A stretch of DNA of 64,000 nt, taken from assembly GCA_023428905.1 (NCBI GenBank), contig JAEYWP010000008.1:62001-126000 (forward strand). Direction: 5' to 3'. The notes beneath the pieces are model-generated. The model searched no databases. It saw only the letters and a list, made by a program, of their open reading frames with translations, and had not been told where the DNA came from. Each line of letters opens with the position of its first letter. Within the stretch, counting starts at the first letter, position 1. Source of the stretch: Verrucomicrobiota bacterium. GTDB lineage: Bacteria; Verrucomicrobiota; Verrucomicrobiia; Opitutales; Opitutaceae. Positions 8,812 through 17,785 of this stretch are shown here, piece by piece. The translations under genes were made by a program, and so were the position numbers.

Positions 8812-9795
8812 TCAACCCGCGGCGTCCACGGACGACCGCAGCAGGGGCATGGCCTCGGCCAGTACACGTTCCGGGGTGAGTTCCTGCATGCACCGCACGC
8901 CGTGCGGGCATCCGCTCTGCCAATGCAGCCTCGGGTGGCGGTGGTGGCAGCCCAGGCAGGGAACGGGGGCGCTCAATCCCACCACCTCAGGTCTGGGGGG
9001 CAGGCGAAGCACGCCGGAGGTCGGGCCGAAGATGCCCACCGCGGGGATCCCGCAGGCCACGGCCCCGTGGATCATGCCCGAATCGATTCCGACCAGCATC
9101 CGGCAGCGCGCGATGATCTGGAGCGTTTCCACCAGAGAATAAATATCGCGGCAGTCCTCCGCCCCTTTGATGGGCGGCTCTTTGCGTTCACCCTCCCGGA
9201 AATGTTTGCTGGCGCCGATCTGCAGCACGCGGAAGCCGGTGAGCTCGCGTATCCGCGCCACCAGTTGTTCCCAATAGGCCTGGGGCCATTCGCGCACGAT
9301 CCACGACGGGCCCACATGGATACAGACGGCGGGTTCGCCACGCCCCGCGAAGACGGACTGCACCTTGGCCGAGGGCTCGCCCAGCTCCAGCTGCGGCCAC
9401 GGCAACCCGTCGGGGAGACCGAAGGACTCGGAAAACTCATCCGCAAGGTATTTGGAGGAAGCCCGACCCGGATCCTCGTCGGGATAACGGAAACGGTAGA
9501 CTGTGTGGCGCCGCGCCGCCTTGGCCACCAGGTCGTTGGCTTTGACACCGAGGACGCGGTGAAACCGGCCGGGCAGCAGCGCGGGGAGGGAGACGAAGCC
9601 TGGGTTGGTGCAGTAGATCCGGTAGTCGTCCTTGTGTTTGTCCGCCAGAACGCTGGCGGAGGGGAAGGTGCAGAGGATATCGCCAATCCCCCCGTCACGG
9701 AAAAAGAGCACCACCCGTTTCCGGTGCTTCAGGCGCAGGAGGTCAAAGTACCGGGCGATCGAGAACGCATAGAGTTTTTGAACGATCGGCGACAT
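8812..9795 (-). CDS. Glycosyltransferase family 9 (heptosyltransferase-like)
   Basis: This 327-residue cytoplasmic enzyme is of the ADP-heptose:LPS heptosyltransferase type. The N-terminal half shows the family's glycine-rich acceptor-side start (FFRDGGIGDILCTFPSA, about residues 31-47). The C-terminal half shows the nucleotide-sugar side: IHVGPSW, then GIDSGMIHGAVACGIPAVGIFGP near residues 240-262, the usual GT9 signature of a conserved D, S, H and a GPT-like loop. A cysteine/histidine-rich stretch (CLGCHHRH) follows, also common in these enzymes. It probably adds a heptose or related sugar to LPS core or another glycan; the sugar is inferred from the family only. No other LPS-core genes are adjacent. 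Confidence 0.87.
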   Translation of the reverse strand: MSPIVQKLYAFSIARYFDLLRLKHRKRVVLFFRDGGIGDILCTFPSASVLADKHKDDYRIYCTNPGFVSLPALLPGRFHRVLGVKANDLVAKAARRHTVYRFRYPDEDPGRASSKYLADEFSESFGLPDGLPWPQLELGEPSAKVQSVFAGRGEPAVCIHVGPSWIVREWPQAYWEQLVARIRELTGFRVLQIGASKHFREGERKEPPIKGAEDCRDIYSLVETLQIIARCRMLVGIDSGMIHGAVACGIPAVGIFGPTSGVLRLPPRPEVVGLSAPVPCLGCHHRHPRLHWQSGCPHGVRCMQELTPERVLAEAMPLLRSSVDAAG

Positions 9796-9894
9796 GGTGA
9801 GCGGGCCCGGCGGGCGGTGCGAACGAAGAGCAAAGCTCCGGCGACCGGCGAGCGTTTTTTCCCGCGCCCGGGGATTCCCTGTGTCGACGTTCAG

Positions 9895-10146
9895 TTACTT
9901 CCGCTTCGAACCGCCACCGCCGTCGCTTCCCCCTTTGGAGGAGCCTCCGGCATTTAACATCATGCCGGCGATGACGCCGACGGCGAACATGGCAAAATAG
10001 AGCAGTGCGGCTGGCTGGGTCACCTTCCGCTCCAGCAGGAGGGGAAAATGAAAGTCGACCCGCTGGGGATTCGCCATGCCGACATAAAGCACGGCGAAGC
10101 AGAGCAGGAGGAAGACAAACGCACGCAGGACCATCTTGGTATTCAT
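9895..10146 (-). CDS. LapA-domain-like small inner-membrane protein
   Basis: This 83-residue protein has two membrane segments (about residues 5-25 and 44-66) separated by a short charged loop containing RVDFHFPLLLE, and a glycine/serine/lysine-rich tail. The two-helix layout and the loop resemble the LapA (DUF1049) family linked to lipopolysaccharide assembly. I chose the ATG at 10146 because it puts the membrane helix at the N-terminus. A TTG 16 codons upstream would add an unlikely polar extension. It is divergent from the desaturase gene, so a joint role in envelope composition is possible but only inferred. Confidence 0.7.
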   Translation of the reverse strand: MNTKMVLRAFVFLLLCFAVLYVGMANPQRVDFHFPLLLERKVTQPAALLYFAMFAVGVIAGMMLNAGGSSKGGSDGGGGSKRK

Positions 10147-10431
10147 GCAGGCAGGAGGAGAGAAACGGGTACCGGGATCATCCTGGACCCGCAAAACAAA
10201 AGCCCTTGTCGTCGCGCATGATGACGCGGTTTGTGCACCGTTGCAGGCGGCGGCGTATTACCAAATGAAATAGCGATTGTAAGGAAACTCATCTTGCCTT
10301 TGGCGGCACCTGCGCACTTCTTGCGAGCCTTTCCGCCTGTGTCTTCTACGTCTCCCTCTGCTCTCCGTCGCGGCCTCACGGCCGTAGTTCAATGGATCGA
10401 CGCGGACTACGCCCCTGGTGGCGCAGCCGCG

Positions 10432-11520
10432 ATGCGCAACGAACCCGACAAAGTCGATATCGTCCGCTGTATCCCTTTTCTCATTCTCCACCTCGGCTGC
10501 CTTGGCGTGCTGTGGGTCGGTTTCAGCCCGGTGGCCGCCTGGACGGCGGTGGCGCTCTATTTCCTCCGCATGTTTGCGGTGACGGGCATCTACCACCGTT
10601 ATTTCTCGCACAAGACGTACAGCACCTCGCGCTTTGGGCAGTTTCTGCTCGCGCTTTGGGGCGGCACCACCGTGCAGCGCGGCCCGCTCTGGTGGGCGTA
10701 TCACCACCGCCACCACCACCAGCACTCGGATGACGAAGAGGATGCGCACTCCCCGCACGTTCACGGTTTCCTCTGGTCGCATATCGGCTGGATCACGAGC
10801 CGCCGTAATTTTCCGACCGATTACACGAAGGTGAAGGATCTGGCGAAGTACCCGGAGCTGGTTTTCCTCAATCGCTTCGACGTGGTGGTGCCTATCCTTT
10901 TTGCCGTCGCCGTCTATTTCTTCGGAGTTGCCCTCGAACGCTGGGCGCCGGGCTTGGGGACCAACGGTCCCCAGATGCTGGTCTGGGGCTTTTTCATCAG
11001 CACGACCGCGCTCTTCCACGGCACCTCTTGCATCAACTCGATGGCCCACCTGATGGGTCGCCGCCGCTACAATACGACCGACGACTCCCGCAACAGCTTC
11101 ATCCTCGCGATCATTTGCCTGGGCGAGGGTTGGCACAACAACCACCACCGCTACATGAGTGCGACCCGCAACGGGTTTTACTGGTGGGAGATCGATCCGA
11201 CTTATTACGGGCTGAAGATGCTCTCCTGGACGCGGTTGATCTGGGGTCTGAAGCCCGTTCCCGAATCCGTCCTCGAGGAGGGCATGCGCGCAGAGCACGC
11301 CGCATCCGTGGCCGCAGCGGAGAAGGCAGCCCGGGTCCATCCGGAGTATTCCACCCTCAAGCGCGTCATGCCGGCCGCAGCCGCCATCGCCATTGCCACG
11401 GTCAATGCCGCCGACGCCGATGCGCCGAAGAAGGCAGAGGGCCCGGCCATCCACAAGGATGTCACCGAGCTGGCCCACGGCCTCGACCACACGTCCCCCG
11501 ACACGCCCAAGCAGGCGTAG
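10432..11520 (+). CDS. Delta-9-type acyl-CoA/acyl-lipid fatty acid desaturase
   Basis: Membrane-bound di-iron desaturase of 362 residues. All three histidine boxes are present: HRYFSH (55-60), HHRHHHQH (91-98) and HNNHHR (235-240). Four hydrophobic helices flank them. This is the pattern of stearoyl-CoA desaturase-like enzymes that put a cis double bond into saturated acyl chains using oxygen and an electron donor. The reading frame is open upstream to 10231, but the ATG at 10432 gives the short N-terminus usual in the family and places the first helix correctly. An alanine- and charge-rich tail of about 70 residues after the conserved core has no counterpart I recognise. The enzyme implies that oxygen is available to this organism at least at times. 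Confidence 0.92.
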   Translation: MRNEPDKVDIVRCIPFLILHLGCLGVLWVGFSPVAAWTAVALYFLRMFAVTGIYHRYFSHKTYSTSRFGQFLLALWGGTTVQRGPLWWAYHHRHHHQHSDDEEDAHSPHVHGFLWSHIGWITSRRNFPTDYTKVKDLAKYPELVFLNRFDVVVPILFAVAVYFFGVALERWAPGLGTNGPQMLVWGFFISTTALFHGTSCINSMAHLMGRRRYNTTDDSRNSFILAIICLGEGWHNNHHRYMSATRNGFYWWEIDPTYYGLKMLSWTRLIWGLKPVPESVLEEGMRAEHAASVAAAEKAARVHPEYSTLKRVMPAAAAIAIATVNAADADAPKKAEGPAIHKDVTELAHGLDHTSPDTPKQA

Positions 11521-11538
11521 TGGCGGAGGCGCGCCGCA

Positions 11539-12318
11539 TCACTGCGGCTCGGCGTCACTCCCTGTCAGCACCGACCCCGGTCCGCGCACGCGAGCCGGGG
11601 TTGTGTATTTGCGGAGGTACTTCAGCGCCACCTCGAAGGTGTTCGGGAGGGGGGCCTCGATTGTCACCGCTTCGCGGGTCTCCGGGTGCTTCACCGTCAG
11701 GGCTGCGGCGTGCAGCGCCAGGCGCGCGATCAGGGGACGCTCATCGGCCCGGCCCTTGTAGCCGCGCTTCAATCCCGACAGCAGCAGCTGGATGGCGGGG
11801 TCCCCGTAAAAGACGTCATTTAGAATCGGATACTTGGCATAGGCCAGATGAACGCGGATCTGGTGGGTCCGGCCCGTGAGCGGGCGGCACTCCAGCCACG
11901 TGAAACGCCCAAAACGCTCAAGGACCCGAAACTCGGTCGCGCTTGCCTTCCCCGCCTTCGGCACGGTGCGCATCCGCCCGGGGATGCGCTCGTCCTCCCG
12001 AATCGGACGGTCGACGACAAAGCTGTCCTCGGGGGGCGACCCGGCGACGAGGGCAAGGTACCGCTTTTCCACTGTCTTTCCCTGAAACTGGCCGCTGAGA
12101 AAATCCAAGGCAGGCTTGGTCTTGGCACAGAGCAGCACCCCGCTGGTGTCGGCGTCGAGCCGATGCACGTTCGCCACCTGGTGGCCGAAGCGCTCATGGA
12201 TCAGCCCCATGAGGTTCACTCGGGCCTTGTCCCAGCGGTCGGGCGCGACCAGCAGCCCGCTCGGCTTGTCGAAGGCGATCATGGTCGCGTCGTCGTGGAG
12301 GATCGGAGGGAGCGTCAC
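11539..12318 (-). CDS. RluA-family RNA pseudouridine synthase
   Basis: This protein of about 259 residues isomerises uridine to pseudouridine in rRNA or tRNA. The catalytic aspartate lies in HRLDADTSG (Asp55 from the chosen start). Preceding AFDKPSGLLV and following RTHQIRVHL are the other conserved RluA/RsuA blocks. No S4 domain is visible, as in RluA and TruC. The start is uncertain: I use GTG at 12318, just before the conserved core and clear of the divergent gene at 12418. The open frame runs much farther upstream without family similarity. The target nucleotide cannot be told from sequence. Confidence 0.85.
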   Translation of the reverse strand: MTLPPILHDDATMIAFDKPSGLLVAPDRWDKARVNLMGLIHERFGHQVANVHRLDADTSGVLLCAKTKPALDFLSGQFQGKTVEKRYLALVAGSPPEDSFVVDRPIREDERIPGRMRTVPKAGKASATEFRVLERFGRFTWLECRPLTGRTHQIRVHLAYAKYPILNDVFYGDPAIQLLLSGLKRGYKGRADERPLIARLALHAAALTVKHPETREAVTIEAPLPNTFEVALKYLRKYTTPARVRGPGSVLTGSDAEPQ

Positions 12319-12417
12319 AGCGGCAGCTTGAAAGGCCGCCCCCCGACCGCAAACGCAAAGCCACGGCAGCGTCTGCGCGGGGATAAATTTGCGTCGCGGC
12401 GCCGTAGTTCTGCCACC

Positions 12418-13905
12418 ATGACTGGCGGTGCGACCATGGCCGGACTTCGTCACACCCTCGCCAGCCTGCATGCCCGCACTTTTGGCGCCCGCGCGGTCGC
12501 CCGGAAGCACGCCACGCCCGGGCCGGCCCAGGCCAGGATTCTGCGCGAGCTGACAACTGCGTTTGCCGCGACAGAATTCGGGCGGGCTCAGGGCATCCAG
12601 GCTTCGATGTCCTACGATGTCTTTCGCCGGCGGGTGGCTCCGCGCGGGGCGGAGGCGTTTCATCCCCTGCTCGAGCGGGTGCGGCGCGGCGCGGCGGATG
12701 TTCTCTGGCCCGGCACGTGCACCCACTTTATCCGCACGGCGGGGACCAGCACCGGCCGCCCGCGGAGCGTGCCGTGGACGGATGCCCTTGCCGCCCACCA
12801 CCGACAGGCCGGGCTGGACGCCTTGCTTTTTCTGGCGGAGCGGAGTCCCGGCATCCTTCGCGGTCCGCTGCATTTCCTTTCGCGACCCACCGCGACCGGC
12901 ACCCGGCCCGGCTTTTCCACCTCCCCCCTGGTCGCGTATCCATACGCGGACGACGACTTCGGCACCCTGGCCCCTGCTCACCTGCCTGCCTGGCTACCGT
13001 CAGATCCGGAGGCGACGGCCCCGGTGGTGTGCACGCACCCGCGGCGCCTGCTCGACCTCCTTCTGGAGAGGGAGAAGAAGGCCTCTAGGCTCACCTGTGC
13101 AGTGATTGGTGGATCTCCGTCCCTGCCCTGGCGCAACGCTCTCGCCGAAGCGGCGGGCAGGACTGCAATCCATGAGGTTTACGGCACCGCTGAAGCACTG
13201 GTCGCGGTGGAGGACGGTGAGCGCGAACAGGGCCTCCGGGTTTTGTGTGCTACAGGCGTGTTTTTCGAATTCCTGCCCTTCGCCGACTACGAGGAGGGCC
13301 GTCTTCCCCACCTCGGGGAACGGGCACTGCCACTCGACGCCGTTCAACCCGGCGTCGACTACATCATCCTGGTCACCACGCCGGGCGGCTTCTGCCGGTG
13401 CCCCTTGGGCGACATCGTTCGTTTTGTGACGGTCGCGCCGCATCGCCTTCAGGTACGCGGCCGCGCCGACCAGCGCCTGAACGCGCTCGGTGAAGCCACG
13501 GGCGAGGCGGAGCTGCTGGCGGCCATCACCGTCGTTTGCCGCCGTCGAGACTGGAGCCTGCGCCACGTCCACGTCGCGCCGGTGGTGGCCCATTCCCTGA
13601 CCGGCCAACAACGCGGCCACCATGAGTGGTGGGTGGAGCTCAAGCCGGGCAGCCGGGAGACGCCGACCGGCCCGGTGCTGGCCGAAGCGCTCGATCGTGA
13701 ACTTCAGGTGTCTTCCCAAGCATACACAGCAGCCCGTGCCACCGGTCGCCTGGAGCCCCCGGTGGTGCGGCTGGTCATGCCCGGTGTGTTTTCGAACTGG
13801 CTGCAGTCGGCACCCAACCGCAGAGGCACCACACCCACCTGCCGCGGAGACCGGCTGGTCGCTGACGCGCTGGCCGAAATTGCGCGTTTCTCCAAGGACC
13901 AGTGA
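12418..13905 (+). CDS. GH3 auxin-responsive promoter family protein (acyl-adenylate-forming)
   Basis: This 495-residue protein resembles the bacterial GH3 family, relatives of the plant acyl acid-amido synthetases that adenylate carboxylic acids and join them to amino acids. The nucleotide-binding motif region reads RTAGTSTGRPRSVPWTDA (residues about 107-124). A later EVYGTAEALV (about 250-259) matches the GH3 motif that contacts the adenylate. A C-terminal smaller domain (from about 370) completes the two-domain layout. Length is slightly below plant GH3 proteins. It is divergent from the pseudouridine synthase gene and ends at a strong terminator, so it is monocistronic. Substrates of bacterial members are essentially unknown. 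Confidence 0.85.
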   Translation: MTGGATMAGLRHTLASLHARTFGARAVARKHATPGPAQARILRELTTAFAATEFGRAQGIQASMSYDVFRRRVAPRGAEAFHPLLERVRRGAADVLWPGTCTHFIRTAGTSTGRPRSVPWTDALAAHHRQAGLDALLFLAERSPGILRGPLHFLSRPTATGTRPGFSTSPLVAYPYADDDFGTLAPAHLPAWLPSDPEATAPVVCTHPRRLLDLLLEREKKASRLTCAVIGGSPSLPWRNALAEAAGRTAIHEVYGTAEALVAVEDGEREQGLRVLCATGVFFEFLPFADYEEGRLPHLGERALPLDAVQPGVDYIILVTTPGGFCRCPLGDIVRFVTVAPHRLQVRGRADQRLNALGEATGEAELLAAITVVCRRRDWSLRHVHVAPVVAHSLTGQQRGHHEWWVELKPGSRETPTGPVLAEALDRELQVSSQAYTAARATGRLEPPVVRLVMPGVFSNWLQSAPNRRGTTPTCRGDRLVADALAEIARFSKDQ

Positions 13906-14076
13906 GGCGGGTGCGCGTTTTCGCGCAGATCAGCGTTGGGGATGCTCAGAAAAGCGGGCGCACAGGGGTTGGCATGACCGATGCTTTAACCCTCTCATCT
14001 CTCCCTGCTGATGACAGCAGGGTTCTGGGGTAAACATGGATGTCTAGCCGCACACAGCTGGACTAAGAAAATAATA

Positions 14077-14120
14077 GGGGGCCGGCGTTAGGGGTAATCG
14101 CCGGCCCCCTTCCTTTTTCC
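14077..14120. terminator. Bidirectional intrinsic terminator
   Basis: GGGGGCCGGCG (14077-14087) and CGCCGGCCCCC (14099-14109) form a perfect 11-bp stem. It is followed on the plus strand by TTCCTTTTT and on the minus strand by TATTATTTT. It separates the convergent GH3-like and GH5-like genes and serves both. Confidence 0.92.
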
Positions 14121-14124
14121 AAAA

Positions 14125-16215
14125 TCACTGCTCGGAGCCCGGGATACGTTCCAGCGAAACGGCGCAGTGCCGCGGGACCGGTGGAGTGCCCAACGAAAGG
14201 CGGCCGCCACCGTGGCGATGGGTTTCCCGGACGAGGGCGACGCCGGTGAACGTATTCCACCAGGTGCAGCGCCAAACACCCGCGGGTAGGTCGTCCAAGT
14301 GGATTGTCGCTGCGGCGGAGGACCCCTCTTCCACGGAAAACACACCGTCTCGATTCCAGATCCACGCCAGCAGGAAATCGGCGTTGCCTGTGGCGGTGGC
14401 AGCCAACCGAGGCACGTCATAACCCAGGCGCGTCTGATTGAGGTAAAGCGGCCCGAAGCTGCCGACGTTTTCGAGCTCGAGCGTGGAGGCGCCGGCGGGG
14501 AGGACGAGGTCGAGCGTTGCGGTTCGGGGAAGAGCCTCGGCGGCGGCGCGTTTCATCCGCGTCCAATCCTGACGTGCCGCCTCACGGCCGTTCACCGTCG
14601 CCACGAGGACGGCGCCACCCGGCTCCGCTTCCTCGATCTCCAGCGCCACCGTCGTCGGCTCGTCGCGCTTCAGATGGAGGGTGGCCTTCCACGGGAAGCC
14701 GGAGCGCCTGCCGTCGGCGCGGTTGACGAGCACGCGCGGCAGCCGGCCGTACGACGCCGGTTCGCGCCCATCGGTGACCAGCGTGATCGTCGGGTTCGGA
14801 GTCTTCGCCCACCAATGACCTGGAAGGAGCACCATGGGCTGGCGCTCACCGGACGAGACCGGCACGTCTCGCGGCGTGAGCGGGCCGCGCTCACCGAGGC
14901 GCACCGCCTGCACGATCCGCGCGAGGGCGCCCAGCTCGGGAACGCGATTCGTCGCCAGCATCCGGTCCCCGTACCAAATCTGGGCGGGGTGGGTGCCCGC
15001 CCCAAAAAGACTGGCCCAGGCAATCGGCACCAGGGCGACCGCGGTACGCGTCTGTTCGGGAGTAAGCGTCATCTGCTCGTCGCCGCACTCACCCCAGAAG
15101 GCGGGCCCCCGCAGCGGCGTCGGGGCTCCCGGCAGGAGGCGGATCGCGGCGAGCATGTTGGGGGCGTACAGGTGCGGCTGCGTGTAGTCCATCGCCGCAT
15201 ACACGGGGCTGGAAAAGTCCTGCAGGCTGGTGGTGACCAGGTGTCGGTAAGCATCCGCCCGCCGCAACACCCCTGCCATCTCGGCGTGCCAGGCCGCCAC
15301 CTGTGCCTCACCCGCCGGCGTCTCCATCGCGTCGGTGTAGTGGACCTCGTTGAAGAGTTCCCACGCAAGCACGGCGGGTGACGCGCCCCAGCGCGCCGCG
15401 ATGGTGCGGTATTTCGCGCGGGTATGCCTGCGCGCCTCCTCGGAGGTAAAAAACTCCTGCGGACGGCGAAGGAAGCCACCCGGGTTCGCCGCATTCCAGG
15501 GGTGCTCGGCCCAGTTGGAGTTTACGCGCGTGCTGTATTGGCCGTGGTGCTGCAGCACGATCTGCAGGTAGATGCCGTGCTTTTCCGCCAGCGCAATGAC
15601 CTCGTCCCACCGCGCGGCCACGGCCGGATCGAGCGTGCCCGGGCGCGGCGAGGGGCGTCCGCCATCCGGCAACCAGTCGAGGTTCAGCTCACCCCAGTGG
15701 CACATCCAGACCCGCGACCAATTGAGCCCGGCGGCCTGCATCCGCGCAAATCCGTCCCGGTAATACGCCAGGTCCGGCCCGCCGTCGGGCCAGGCCATGT
15801 TCATCCCGACGGGGAAATACACGCCGCCGCGATCGCTGACGAAGCGGGTCGGTTGCGCCGGATCGCGGCGGACAAAGGGAAGCGTTTCGCGTGCGGGCGC
15901 CTGGACCGGCTTGGCAAGCCGGGCCTGGGAGACATCCGCGGGTGCGCCATTGATCAGCTCTGACACGGAAACGAGGCGGTATTCGCCCTCGCCGACGTAG
16001 CCGGCCCGCACGGCAAAACGCTCCCCTTCGAGAAAGAAGGCCGGCAGCTCCTGCTCCGTCCGGTCCGGGAGCCGAACGCGGGCGGAAAGCTCCCGGGCAA
16101 AGGGATCCTGGTCCGAGGCGGGAACGGTGAAGTCCAGCTGGATCGGGGATGCGGCGGTCACACCGACGGCGGCGAGGAGCCAGAGAAAGAAGAGGTGGTA
16201 GTGATAACGGAACAT
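14125..16215 (-). CDS. Secreted GH5-like glycoside hydrolase with N-terminal beta domain
   Basis: This 696-residue protein begins with a signal peptide (FFLWLLAAVGVTA). A beta domain of about 100 residues resembling DUF5060 follows, then a TIM barrel beginning near GMNMAW, and a C-terminal beta domain. Clan GH-A catalytic residues are visible: the acid/base in ELFNEV (Asn289-Glu290) and the nucleophile in FWGECG (Glu376). The barrel wording is that of GH5-type cellulase/mannanase relatives. The subfamily and substrate are not determinable. I start at ATG 16215, which leads straight into the signal; a GTG four codons upstream is possible. It lies in a carbohydrate locus downstream of a XylR-type regulator and a beta-mannosidase on the same strand, separated from them by a terminator. 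Confidence 0.85.
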   Translation of the reverse strand: MFRYHYHLFFLWLLAAVGVTAASPIQLDFTVPASDQDPFARELSARVRLPDRTEQELPAFFLEGERFAVRAGYVGEGEYRLVSVSELINGAPADVSQARLAKPVQAPARETLPFVRRDPAQPTRFVSDRGGVYFPVGMNMAWPDGGPDLAYYRDGFARMQAAGLNWSRVWMCHWGELNLDWLPDGGRPSPRPGTLDPAVAARWDEVIALAEKHGIYLQIVLQHHGQYSTRVNSNWAEHPWNAANPGGFLRRPQEFFTSEEARRHTRAKYRTIAARWGASPAVLAWELFNEVHYTDAMETPAGEAQVAAWHAEMAGVLRRADAYRHLVTTSLQDFSSPVYAAMDYTQPHLYAPNMLAAIRLLPGAPTPLRGPAFWGECGDEQMTLTPEQTRTAVALVPIAWASLFGAGTHPAQIWYGDRMLATNRVPELGALARIVQAVRLGERGPLTPRDVPVSSGERQPMVLLPGHWWAKTPNPTITLVTDGREPASYGRLPRVLVNRADGRRSGFPWKATLHLKRDEPTTVALEIEEAEPGGAVLVATVNGREAARQDWTRMKRAAAEALPRTATLDLVLPAGASTLELENVGSFGPLYLNQTRLGYDVPRLAATATGNADFLLAWIWNRDGVFSVEEGSSAAATIHLDDLPAGVWRCTWWNTFTGVALVRETHRHGGGRLSLGTPPVPRHCAVSLERIPGSEQ

Positions 16216-16254
16216 GCGGGATGTCACACAGGGTATCGGCCACTTCGCGGGTCC

Positions 16255-16289
16255 AGAAAAGAATACCGGCTCCCCGTGAGAGGAGCCGG
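16255..16289 (-). terminator. Intrinsic terminator of the XylR-type regulator gene
   Basis: CCGGCTCC (16266-16273) and GGAGCCGG (16282-16289) form a perfect 8-bp stem with an 8-base loop. On the minus strand the stem is followed by TATTCTTTTCT. It lies 3' of the regulator and 5' of the GH5-like gene, so the latter needs its own promoter in the remaining short gap. Confidence 0.75.
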
Positions 16290-16506
16290 CATCTTAGGAA
16301 AGGCGTTACCCATACGCCGAACCTACACCCTAACTGCAAAAATTGCGCTGCGGTTAACCGCTGGGCGGTCAGCCCGAAACGCAACGGCGTTGATCTTACG
16401 CACTCGCCCGACGCCTGCCTATGAGTTCGCTTCCCGCGTCTTTGAGAGTTTTTCCACCTCAAGCGTGTCAACGGCTCCGGGAACCGGAGATCGCCCAACG
16501 GGAGGC

Positions 16507-17691
16507 TCACTCCACCGGGGCTTTGGAATCCTCGGCCCGAAAGCGTTTGCGGCAGGCACCCGGCGTCATGCCCGTCAAACGCTTGAAAAGGACGCACATG
16601 TATTCGACGTGCTCGAAGCCCGTCAGCTCGGCGATCTTCTTCAGGGGGAAATCGGTCTCGATCAGGAGTTGGCGGATTCGGGCTACCTGCACCCGCCGGA
16701 TCTCTGCTTGCGGGGAGCGGCCGAGGTGCTTGCGGAATTTCTTTTCCAGCTGGCTACGCGAGGCGGCGGCGTGCCGAAGCACCTGCTCCACCGCAATCCC
16801 GGTGCAGGCGTGTTCACGGATGTAGCTAAGGGCGGCGGCGACGTTTTTGTCCTCGATCGCGAGGATGTCGGTGGAATGCCGGGTGACCACGCCGAGCGGA
16901 TCGACGCGGATGTCCGTTTCCTGCGGCTTCTGCCCGTGCATCAAGAGATCCAGGGCCTCTGCAGCCCGATACCCCGACTGGAAGGAGTTGATCGCGACGC
17001 TCGAAACCGGCGGGTAGGCGAGCTCGCAGCGGATGGCATCGTTATTTGCTCCCAGGACGGCCAGTTCCTCCGGGACAAGCAGGCCGGCAACCTGGGCGGC
17101 CGCCATCACCTGCAGGGCGCGCAGATCGTTGCAGGCCATCACCCCTGCGGGCTTGGGCAGCTGCTTCAACCAGACGGCCAGGGCGGCGGTCTGCTGTTCG
17201 TCCCAGAACGGGGTGAGGTCGCCCGGGTATTCAACATCGAATACATCGCAGCGCAGCCCGGCCAGACGCGCTGCCTCGAGGAAACCGTCGCGCCGCTCAC
17301 AGGCCCACCCATCGTTGTAGAATCCGCAAAAGCCGACCTGGCGGTAGCCGCGCTCGATAAAATGCTCCGCTCCGAGGTGCCCGACGGAGGCGTTGTCGGG
17401 ACGGATTTTCGGCACGTTCGGAAACACCCCGGTGTCGCTTACATCCACCAGCGGGATCTTGAGCTCGGCACACTCCGCCACCAGCTGCGGGGTAGTCTGG
17501 CGGCTGATGACGCCGCGCCAGGGTTTGCTGCGTAGCCAGCGTGGGTCGTGGTTGGCCTTGGCCTCATCATCGAGGAAGGCCGCCCAGGGTCGGTGCGACC
17601 GCTCGTAGTGCCCGATGCCCTTCAGCATTGGCGCACATTCCTCCTCACGCGTCATGAAGATGAGAAGGACCTGGGGGCGAGTCGGAAGCAT
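16507..17691 (-). CDS. XylR-type regulator: sugar-binding LacI-like domain plus AraC helix-turn-helix
   Basis: This 394-residue cytoplasmic transcription factor has a periplasmic-binding-protein-like sensor (residues about 5-270; VGFCGFYNDGWACERRDGF and VLGANND are typical of the XylR/LacI sensor). A C-terminal AraC-type double helix-turn-helix follows (about 290-385; IAELTGFEHVEYMCVLFKR and a GMTPGACRKRF end). This fusion is the architecture of E. coli XylR, which activates sugar genes when the sugar is bound. Its neighbours here are a beta-mannosidase, a GPH symporter and a GH5-like enzyme, so the inducer may be mannose or a mannooligosaccharide (inference). The start is placed at ATG 17691; 13 more codons are open upstream without similarity. 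Confidence 0.9.
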   Translation of the reverse strand: MLPTRPQVLLIFMTREEECAPMLKGIGHYERSHRPWAAFLDDEAKANHDPRWLRSKPWRGVISRQTTPQLVAECAELKIPLVDVSDTGVFPNVPKIRPDNASVGHLGAEHFIERGYRQVGFCGFYNDGWACERRDGFLEAARLAGLRCDVFDVEYPGDLTPFWDEQQTAALAVWLKQLPKPAGVMACNDLRALQVMAAAQVAGLLVPEELAVLGANNDAIRCELAYPPVSSVAINSFQSGYRAAEALDLLMHGQKPQETDIRVDPLGVVTRHSTDILAIEDKNVAAALSYIREHACTGIAVEQVLRHAAASRSQLEKKFRKHLGRSPQAEIRRVQVARIRQLLIETDFPLKKIAELTGFEHVEYMCVLFKRLTGMTPGACRKRFRAEDSKAPVE

Positions 17692-17785
17692 GGGGTGAGG
17701 AGAGGCTTGCAGGCGGGGGCACCGCGGCAAGTCAGTTTCATCAGAGGCCCCCGGCCGTCGGTGGAAGGAGGGCGCCCGGGGGTGT

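Noticed and set aside
10376..10402. tRNA-like GTAGTTCAATGGAT upstream of the desaturase
   Set aside because: It mimics a tRNA D-arm, but no acceptor, anticodon or T arm can be folded around it.
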